Both the position numbers and the translations under genes were made by a program. A DNA stretch of 64,000 nucleotides from RYN-122 sp963761655 (GTDB taxonomy: Bacteria > Actinomycetota > Actinomycetes > Mycobacteriales > SCTD01): NCBI GenBank assembly GCA_963761655.1, contig CAVXHI010000008.1, positions 434,001-498,000 of the forward strand. Direction: 5' to 3'. How positions within the stretch are numbered: position 1 is the stretch's first letter; each line of letters begins with the position of its first letter. Shown one piece after another: positions 58,511 through 64,000 of the stretch. The notes under the pieces are model-generated. The model did no database searches, had not been told where the DNA came from, and saw nothing but the letters and a program-made list of their open reading frames with translations.

Positions 58511-59932
58511 ATGGCCTACGTTCGCCCCGTGCCGCTGCCTCCCGAGCTGTCCACCGCCCTGTCCGTCGCCGCCGAGGTCCGGGCGGGGCGGGTGAGCCCC
58601 CTCGAGGTGCTCGACCTGTGCCTGGCCGAGGTCGACCGCACGAACCCCGACGTCAACGCCGTCGTGTGGCGCGACGACGACGCGCACCGGGCGGCCGCGC
58701 GCGAGGCGGGGGAGGCCGTCGTGCGGGGCGACGCGCTGGGCCCGTTCCACGGCGTCCCGATCCCGGTCAAGGACCTCACCCCCGTCGAGGGCTGGCCCAC
58801 GACGTACGGCTCGTGGGGCGCTCCCGAGGGCCCGTCCGCCGCGGACGAGCTCGTCGTCGCCGGCCTGCGCCGGGCCGGCTTCGTGCTGGCCACCCGCACC
58901 AACACGCCCGAGTTCGGGCCGATCACGGTCGCGGAGAACAGCCGCTACGGCGCGACCCGCAACCCCTGGGACCTCTCGCGCAGCCCCGGCGGCAGCAGCG
59001 GCGGCGCCGGAGCCGCGGTGGCGGCCGGCATGTTCCCGATCGCCCACGCGAACGACGGCGGCGGGTCCATCCGCATCCCGGCCTCCTGCTGCGGCCTCGT
59101 CGGGCTCAAGCCCAGCCGCGGCCGCATCCCCACCACGGTCACCGCCTGGGAGGGCGCGGCCGTCGAGGGCGCCGTCACCTGGACCGTCGCGGACGCCGCC
59201 GCCCTGCTCGACGCCGTCGCCGTCCCCGACCCGCTGTCCTGGTACAACGCCCCGCTGCCGGCCCGGCCGTGGTCGCAGGAGGTCGGCGCCGACCCGGGCC
59301 GGCTGCGCGTCGGTCTGGTCGAGGTCCCGCCGCTGGGCATGCCGGTCGACCCGCAGTGCCTGCAGGCCGCCCGGGACGCCGCGGCCGCGCTGGAGGCCCT
59401 CGGCCACACCGTCGAGGTCGTGACCCTCGACGTCCCCGACGCGATGCTCACGGCGTTCCTCGCCATGGTCGACTCCGGCCTCGCTGACTACCCCGACGTC
59501 GACTGGAGCCGGACCGAGCCGCACATCCAGGCGAACCGGCGCAAGGCCCAGGGGATCGACAGCCTGACCTACGTCGCGGCCGTGCACGAGCTGCAGAAGC
59601 AGAGCCGGGTGTCGGTGGCCCGCTGGGGCCGCGAGTTCGACGTCCTGCTGACCCCGACCCTGACGGTCCTGCCGCCCCCGGTGGGCCTGCTGGAGACGGT
59701 GCACGCGAACCCCGACGGCCCCGACCTCACCGTCTTCGCGATGGCCCTGTTCAACGCGTTCTTCAACGTCAGCGGCCAGCCGGCGATCAGCCTGCCGCTG
59801 TCGACGAGCACCGAGGGCCTGCCGATCGGCGTCCAGCTGGTCGCCGGCCCGTGGCAGGAGGACCTGCTGGTCCGCCTGGCGAGCCAGGTCGAGGCGGCCA
59901 CCCCGTGGGTCGGCCGCCGCCCTCAGCTCTGA
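58511..59932 (+). CDS. Amidase (amidase-signature family)
   Basis: 473 aa. The Ser-Ser-Lys triad is present: Lys in IPVKDLTPVEGWPTTYGS (~85), cis-Ser in GGSIRIPASCCGLVGLKPS (~182) and nucleophile Ser in SRSPGGSSGGAGAAVAAG (~158). Length is normal. Hydrolyses an amide; substrate unknown. Gene start is set by ATG 58511 next to the divergent DUF4177 gene. It overlaps the 3' end of the convergent TIGR00300 gene by 10 nt. Confidence 0.9.
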   Translation: MAYVRPVPLPPELSTALSVAAEVRAGRVSPLEVLDLCLAEVDRTNPDVNAVVWRDDDAHRAAAREAGEAVVRGDALGPFHGVPIPVKDLTPVEGWPTTYGSWGAPEGPSAADELVVAGLRRAGFVLATRTNTPEFGPITVAENSRYGATRNPWDLSRSPGGSSGGAGAAVAAGMFPIAHANDGGGSIRIPASCCGLVGLKPSRGRIPTTVTAWEGAAVEGAVTWTVADAAALLDAVAVPDPLSWYNAPLPARPWSQEVGADPGRLRVGLVEVPPLGMPVDPQCLQAARDAAAALEALGHTVEVVTLDVPDAMLTAFLAMVDSGLADYPDVDWSRTEPHIQANRRKAQGIDSLTYVAAVHELQKQSRVSVARWGREFDVLLTPTLTVLPPPVGLLETVHANPDGPDLTVFAMALFNAFFNVSGQPAISLPLSTSTEGLPIGVQLVAGPWQEDLLVRLASQVEAATPWVGRRPQL

Positions 59933-61140
59933 GGGACCAGCTCGCGGGCGAGCTGCTCGAGGAACAGGCCGATGTCGGTGACGATGCCGACCGCCTGCGA
60001 GCTGCCGCGGTCGGCCAGCTTCGTGACGGTGGCCGGGTTGATGTCGACGCACACCAGCGGCACCGACGCCGGCAGGATGTTGCCGGTCGCGATGCTGTGC
60101 AGCATGGTCGCGACCATGATCGCGAACCCGACGCCGGGCAGCTGCGCACGCATGGCGCGCTGGCCCTCGATGACGTCGGTGTAGACGTCCGGCAGCGGGC
60201 CGTCGTCGCGCACCGAGCCGACCAGCACGAAGTCCTTCCCGCGCCGCACGAGCGCGTGCATGATCCCGCCGGTCAGCACGCCCGACTCGACGGCCGCCGC
60301 GATCGAGCCGGCCCGGCGGACCGTGTTGATGGCCCGGATGTGGTGCTCGTGCCCGTGCTCGACGCCCTTGCCGTGCACCAGGTCGACGCCGAGGCTGGTG
60401 CCGTAGAGGGCGGACTCGATGTCGTGCGTGGCGAGGGCGTTGCCGGCGAACAGGACGTCGACGAAGCCGTTCTCGACCAGCGTCACCATCGCCGGGGCCG
60501 CCCCCGTGTGGACGATGCCGGGGCCGCCGACCCAGAGGATCCGGCCGCCCTCGGCCTTCACCTCGCGCATCTGCTGCGCGATCTGGCGCACCAGCAGGCC
60601 CTGCGGCTTCTCCGAGCTCACCGCGCTGTTCATGAACCCGAACTCCTCGGTGGAGTGGTCCCGCGCCGGCAGCACCACCTTCACGCCGCCGGCCCCGCAG
60701 ACGACCGACTGCCCGGCCTTCACGTCCGACACCGGCACGGTGCGGACGCGCCCGTCCTCGACGACCAGGCCGCAGTCCATCTCGGGCTGCTCCACCGGCA
60801 CCCAGTGCGCGCCGAGGCGCACGACCGTCTCGAGGTTGGTCGTCGAGTAGAAGTCCTCGGGGAACACGCCGTCGCGGTCGACCTCGCGCAGCACCGCCTC
60901 GCCCGGGTCGACCTGGTTCACGCCGTGCGTCTGCAGCCGCATGAGCAGCCGCTGCAGGGCGTCGTCGTCGTCGGCCGACACGACCAGGCGGGCGTAGGAC
61001 TCGTCCTCGTGCCGGCGCCCGACGTCGAGGCGGTCGATCCGGTAGTCGCCGCCGTAGGACAGGACGTCGTCGAGGACGCTGGCGAGGACGCCGGTGTCCA
61101 TGAGGTGCCCGCGGGTCTCGAGGGTCTCGCTGACGGCCAC
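59923..61140 (-). CDS. TIGR00300/LOR-SDH-domain protein, ornithine cyclodeaminase-like
   Basis: 405 aa from GTG 61140, with AGGAGG 4 nt upstream. N-terminal LOR/SDH region (ETLETRGHLMDTGVLASVLDDVLSYGG) is followed by a long domain with GGRILWVGGPGIVHTGAAPAMV, GNALATHDIESALYGTSLG and GVGFAIMVATMLHSIATGNILPA. This is the TIGR00300 family, which includes the archaeal ornithine cyclodeaminase and the C-terminal part of cyanobacterial AgrE. Likely function is conversion of ornithine to proline and ammonia with NAD, not proven. Confidence 0.82.
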   Translation of the reverse strand: MAVSETLETRGHLMDTGVLASVLDDVLSYGGDYRIDRLDVGRRHEDESYARLVVSADDDDALQRLLMRLQTHGVNQVDPGEAVLREVDRDGVFPEDFYSTTNLETVVRLGAHWVPVEQPEMDCGLVVEDGRVRTVPVSDVKAGQSVVCGAGGVKVVLPARDHSTEEFGFMNSAVSSEKPQGLLVRQIAQQMREVKAEGGRILWVGGPGIVHTGAAPAMVTLVENGFVDVLFAGNALATHDIESALYGTSLGVDLVHGKGVEHGHEHHIRAINTVRRAGSIAAAVESGVLTGGIMHALVRRGKDFVLVGSVRDDGPLPDVYTDVIEGQRAMRAQLPGVGFAIMVATMLHSIATGNILPASVPLVCVDINPATVTKLADRGSSQAVGIVTDIGLFLEQLARELVPQS

Positions 61141-61160
61141 GCGTCCTCCTGGTGCTCGGG

Positions 61161-62033
61161 TCAGACGACGGCGCCGTCGTCCGGGCCGCTGCCCGGAGCA
61201 TCCCGCACCTGCTGCACGAGCAGGGTGGCGCCCCCGCCCAGCAGCGCGATCCCGAGCAGCAGCACGCCCGACGTCGCCCCGAGGCCGACCAGCTGCGGGA
61301 CGAACAGCAGCACCAGGCCGAGGACGAGGACGGCCAGACCGGCCAGCGTGCGGGCGCGGATGCGGGGGACCGGGGGAGGCGGCGGCGGGACGAAGTGGTC
61401 GTCCGCCGGGGCCTCCTCCTCCGGCTCGGGCTCGAGCGCGTCCGGCTCCAGCCAGGCCGGGAGGGCGTCGTCGGTGCGGCGGCGGCGCGGGGCGCGGTCG
61501 ACGGGCGGGGGCCGGCGCCGGGCGGCGTCGGTGTCCTCGGAGGCGGGCCAGCGCGGCACCTCGTCGGTGGACGGCTCGTGGAAGCCGGCGACGATCTGCC
61601 GGAAGAGCTCGTCCTGGTCCGCGGGCTCGACCGGGACGGTCTGCGGCGGGACGGCGGGCGGGCCCGGCAGCGGCGGCGGCGGCAGCACCCGGCGCACGGC
61701 GTGGCGGGGGACCGGCTGGACCAGCCCGTGGGCGGTGGCGCCGGGCTCGCCCTCGGCCAGCAGCGCCGACAGGTCGGCGACCTCGGCGGCGACGACGTCG
61801 CGGGCGGTGGCGGCCTGCTCCGGGTCGACCCACAGCCGGTCGAGCGGGCGGCTGGGCAGGGCGGCGCGGCTGAACGGGTCGGCGGCGCTGGCCGGCTCGA
61901 CGTAGGCGGCGACGCCGGCCCCGGCGAGCTTGTCGAGCAGGCCCTCGGCCAGGCGCGGGTCGAGGTCGACGAGGGCGCCCCAGTCGGCGGCCTGCAGCCC
62001 GTTGCCGCGGCGGCCCGCGGGGGTCTCGCTCAC
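61161..62033 (-). CDS. Membrane protein with DUF2007-like N-terminal domain
   Basis: 290 aa; GTG 62033 overlaps the hydrolase stop (GTGA). N-terminal ~90 residues (WGALVDLDPRLAEGLLDKLAGAGVAAYVEPASAAD) look like a small alpha/beta sensing domain related to DUF2007. A Pro-rich linker follows, and two adjacent helices at the C-terminus (LAGLAVLVLGLVLLFVPQLVGLG, SGVLLLGIALLGGGATLLV). Unknown role; part of the hydrolase operon. Confidence 0.62.
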   Translation of the reverse strand: MSETPAGRRGNGLQAADWGALVDLDPRLAEGLLDKLAGAGVAAYVEPASAADPFSRAALPSRPLDRLWVDPEQAATARDVVAAEVADLSALLAEGEPGATAHGLVQPVPRHAVRRVLPPPPLPGPPAVPPQTVPVEPADQDELFRQIVAGFHEPSTDEVPRWPASEDTDAARRRPPPVDRAPRRRRTDDALPAWLEPDALEPEPEEEAPADDHFVPPPPPPVPRIRARTLAGLAVLVLGLVLLFVPQLVGLGATSGVLLLGIALLGGGATLLVQQVRDAPGSGPDDGAVV

Positions 62034-62794
62034 GGCCAGGAGGAGGTCGCGGGCACGTGCTGGTGGACGAAGTCGAGGCTGCCCGCGAAGATCGTCGGGG
62101 CGTCGTTGTCGAGCGTGGCGACGTGGTAGCTGTCCTCGAGCACCCGCTCCTCCACGCGCCCGCCCGCGAGCCCCTCCAGGAGCAGCCGCCCGCTGACCGG
62201 CTCGACGACGTGGTCCTCCCGGCTGCGGTAGACGAGCACGGGGCAGGTGATGCGCGACAGGTCGCGCCGCACGACCGGCCAGGCCTGCTGCAGGGAGTTC
62301 GCGGCGGCCAGCGGCACGCGGTCGTAGGCGAGCTCGGTGACGCCCGGCTTCTTGATGTCGCTGGCGATGCCCGGGAACGACGACAGCACCCGGCTCACGT
62401 ACGGCAGGACCTTGGCGTCCCTGCGCTCGGTGGCGAGCGAGGCGTTGACGAGGACGATGCCGGCGACCTGGTCGCCGCGCTCCTCGGCCAGGCGCAGCGT
62501 CAGGGTGCCGCCCATGGACAGGCCCATGACGAAGACGGTCTCGCAGCGGCGGCGCAGCCCCTCGAAGCTCCGCTCGAGCTCGGCGTACCAGTCGGCGAAC
62601 CGGGTCCGGTTCATGTCCTGCCACCGGGTCCCGTGCCCGGGCAGCCGGGGCGCGGAGACCGTGAGGCCGGCCGCCCCGAGGTGCTCCGCCCACGGCCGCA
62701 TGCTCTGCGGCGTGCCGGTGAACCCGTGGCACAGGACGACCCCGACGGGCCCGCCGGGCAGGTCGATCGGCTCGGCACCGGGCAGGACGGCCAC
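62030..62794 (-). CDS. Alpha/beta hydrolase (Est30/monoacylglycerol-lipase-like carboxylesterase)
   Basis: 254 aa; GTG 62794 with AGGAG upstream. VVLCHGFTGTPQSMRPWAEHL oxyanion region, nucleophile Ser in VMGLSMGGTLTLRLA (~94), Asp in VYRSREDHVV (~197) and His in DSYHVATLDND (~227). This matches thermostable Est30-type carboxylesterases. Probable role in lipid or ester turnover; next to an acyltransferase on the opposite strand. Confidence 0.85.
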   Translation of the reverse strand: MAVLPGAEPIDLPGGPVGVVLCHGFTGTPQSMRPWAEHLGAAGLTVSAPRLPGHGTRWQDMNRTRFADWYAELERSFEGLRRRCETVFVMGLSMGGTLTLRLAEERGDQVAGIVLVNASLATERRDAKVLPYVSRVLSSFPGIASDIKKPGVTELAYDRVPLAAANSLQQAWPVVRRDLSRITCPVLVYRSREDHVVEPVSGRLLLEGLAGGRVEERVLEDSYHVATLDNDAPTIFAGSLDFVHQHVPATSSWP

Positions 62795-62938
62795 GCTGGC
62801 TCCTCGAGGACGGTCTGGCAGGGGGCCCATGGTCGCACGCGGGGGGCCGTCGTCCTGTCCCCCGCGAGGACTAGGGTCCGGAGCGCACTGTGGCCCGCGC
62901 CACGGGGCGAGGGTGCTGTTCGCGCAGAGGAGGAGCTC

Positions 62939-63694
62939 ATGGGCTACTGGTTCATCAAGGGCTTCCTCACGCCGCTGCTGCGCCTGTTCTTCCGGCCGAC
63001 GGCGTACGGGCTGGAGAACGTGCCGACCGAGGGCGCGGCGATCCTGGCCGGCAACCACAACAGCTTCCTCGACAACTTCATGATCCCGCTGGTCGTGCCC
63101 CGCCGCGTCACCTACCTCGCGAAGAGCGACTACTTCACGGGCAAGGGCGTGAAGGGCCGCCTGCAGGCCTTCTTCTTCCGCAGCGCCGGGCAGATCCCGA
63201 TCGACCGCTCCGGCGGCGCTGCGAGCGAGGCCGCGCTGCGCACCGGCCTCAAGGTCCTGCAGGAGGGCGGCCTGCTGGCCCTCTACCCGGAGGGGACCCG
63301 CTCGCCCGACGGCCGGCTCTACCGCGGCCGCACCGGCGTCGCCCGGATGGCCCTGGAGGCCGGCGTCCCGGTCATCCCGGTCGGCCTCGTGGGGATGTTC
63401 GACGTGCAGCCCCCCGGCCAGATGATGCCGACCCCGAAGCGCGTCTCCATGACCTTCGGCAAGCCGCTGGACTTCAGCCGCTACGAGGGCATGGAGGGCG
63501 ACCGCTTCGTCCTGCGCAGCATCACCGACGAGATCATGTACGAGCTGATGCTGCTGTCCGGGCAGGAGTACGTCGACCAGTACGCCACCAAGGCGAAGGT
63601 CGAGCTCGAGGACGCCCGGACGGCCGCCCGCGAGGCCCTGGTCAGCGACGCGCCGTCCAGCCGGACCCAGAGCCCTGTCCGCAAGGCCGGCTGA
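62939..63694 (+). CDS. 1-acyl-sn-glycerol-3-phosphate acyltransferase (PlsC)
   Basis: 251 aa; ATG 62939 with GGAGGAG 3-5 nt upstream. Catalytic HX4D in GNHNSFLDNF (~41), PEGTRSPDGRLYRGRTGVARMALEAGVPVIPVG as motif III-IV. It acylates lysophosphatidic acid in phospholipid synthesis. Counterpart of Rv2182c at the same end of the syntenic block. A TAGGGT -10 candidate at 62872 would give a ~55-nt leader. Confidence 0.9.
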   Translation: MGYWFIKGFLTPLLRLFFRPTAYGLENVPTEGAAILAGNHNSFLDNFMIPLVVPRRVTYLAKSDYFTGKGVKGRLQAFFFRSAGQIPIDRSGGAASEAALRTGLKVLQEGGLLALYPEGTRSPDGRLYRGRTGVARMALEAGVPVIPVGLVGMFDVQPPGQMMPTPKRVSMTFGKPLDFSRYEGMEGDRFVLRSITDEIMYELMLLSGQEYVDQYATKAKVELEDARTAAREALVSDAPSSRTQSPVRKAG

Positions 63695-64000
63695 GACGGC
63701 CGCAGCGCCGTACGCCGAGCGGCTCGACCCTGCCCTGTGGCGGGCCACGGCGGTCGCCCGGGTCGCGTCGCTGGCCTACGCGGTCGTCTCCGCGCTGGTG
63801 GACCTGCGGGAGGACAGGCACCCGGGAGGCGTCGTCCTGCTGCTGGTGCTGATGGCGACGTGGACCGTCGCGGTGACGGTCCTGCCGCGGACGCGTGCCG
63901 TCCTGCTGCTCGACCTCGCCGTCGCCGCTGCCGCCCTGCTGTCCGGCCGCGTGCTGCAGGGCACCGGCCTGATCGACGCCGGCGCACCCAGCCTGACCCT
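63675..64000 (+). CDS. Membrane protein, 3'-truncated by window edge (possible sensor histidine kinase N-terminus)
   Basis: The frame from about 63675 is hydrophobic (ALWRATAVARVASLAYAVVSALV, GVVLLLVLMATWTVAVTVLP, AVLLLDLAVAAAALLSG) with at least three helices, running off the right edge. Arrangement resembles the N-terminal membrane part of MacS-type actinobacterial histidine kinases, but no kinase motif is within the window. No ATG/GTG/TTG lies at a sensible place, so the start is uncertain (possibly CTG 63675 or a further indel). Confidence 0.5.
   Translation, partial: MSARPAETAAAPYAERLDPALWRATAVARVASLAYAVVSALVDLREDRHPGGVVLLLVLMATWTVAVTVLPRTRAVLLLDLAVAAAALLSGRVLQGTGLIDAGAPSLT

Noticed and set aside
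1..64000. tRNA, rRNA, IS elements, prophage or attachment sites
   Set aside because: Gaps between genes are short and were inspected; none shows tRNA-like arms, transposase motifs or integrase genes.

Overview
The window is chromosomal DNA from a very high-GC Gram-positive actinomycete. The evidence is an aa3-type cytochrome oxidase with an actinobacterial ctaF subunit, a qcrCAB operon with a di-haem cytochrome c, the divisome protein SepH, the PIM mannosyltransferase PimB, an AdoK-type adenosine kinase and many GTG starts with GTGA/ATGA stop-start overlaps. From about 11.2 kb to the right edge the gene content follows, with rearrangements, the Mycobacterium tuberculosis block Rv2182c-Rv2202c (plsC-like, arsA-like, SRPBCC, fadD15, pimB, DEDDh/UvrC-like nuclease, trpD, ctaE-qcrCAB, ctaC, adoK). 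The genus cannot be fixed from sequence alone. No tRNA, rRNA, CRISPR array, insertion sequence or prophage was seen.

Layout. (1) 1-11.2 kb is an accessory cell-surface region: a truncated polytopic membrane protein, two sialidase-like (Asp-box) secreted proteins, an M14 zinc carboxypeptidase, a lipoprotein and a flippase-like membrane protein. The three large secreted proteins have different catalytic or binding heads but the same roughly 180-residue tail, each joined by its own Thr/Pro/Ala repeat linker. (2) 11.2-15.0 kb holds a thiolase, a 64-aa protein, adenosine kinase, and a TusA-like protein with a cysteine-desulfurase-like protein that seems to lack its PLP lysine. (3) 15.2-24.6 kb is the respiratory chain: ctaCDF on + and ctaE-qcrCAB on -, facing each other across a 1.9-kb accessory stretch, then a CtaG-like assembly factor. 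(4) 25.5-33.1 kb holds a receiver-like protein, trpD, an MFS exporter, a glutathionyl-hydroquinone-reductase homologue, a stand-alone AsnC domain, a hydrolase, an SRPBCC protein and the DEDDh/GIY-YIG nuclease. (5) 33.1-38.7 kb has a Ni/Co-type transporter plus TPR protein diverging from a DUF4331 secreted protein plus lipoprotein. (6) 38.7-53.5 kb has a NYN RNase-like protein, sepH, a coupled chain of two metalloproteases, pimB and a HAD phosphatase, a SigE-family sigma factor with a membrane partner, an ABC exporter and fadD15. (7) 53.6-64 kb has a zinc-ribbon protein, SRPBCC protein, ArsA-like ATPase, ROK glucokinase, amidase, a TIGR00300 enzyme, a hydrolase, a PlsC acyltransferase and the start of a membrane protein.

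Two features cut across the window. At least five genes (third surface paralogue, qcrA, TPR protein, sepH, zinc-ribbon protein) read correctly only if one single-base shift is allowed, which suggests assembly indels or real frameshifts in GC-rich or repetitive tracts. Many non-coupled genes have a TANNNT -10 element 6-7 nt before the start codon, the pattern of leaderless transcription; the DNA-repair nuclease has one that also fits the actinobacterial DNA-damage (PafBC/RecA-NDp type) promoter.
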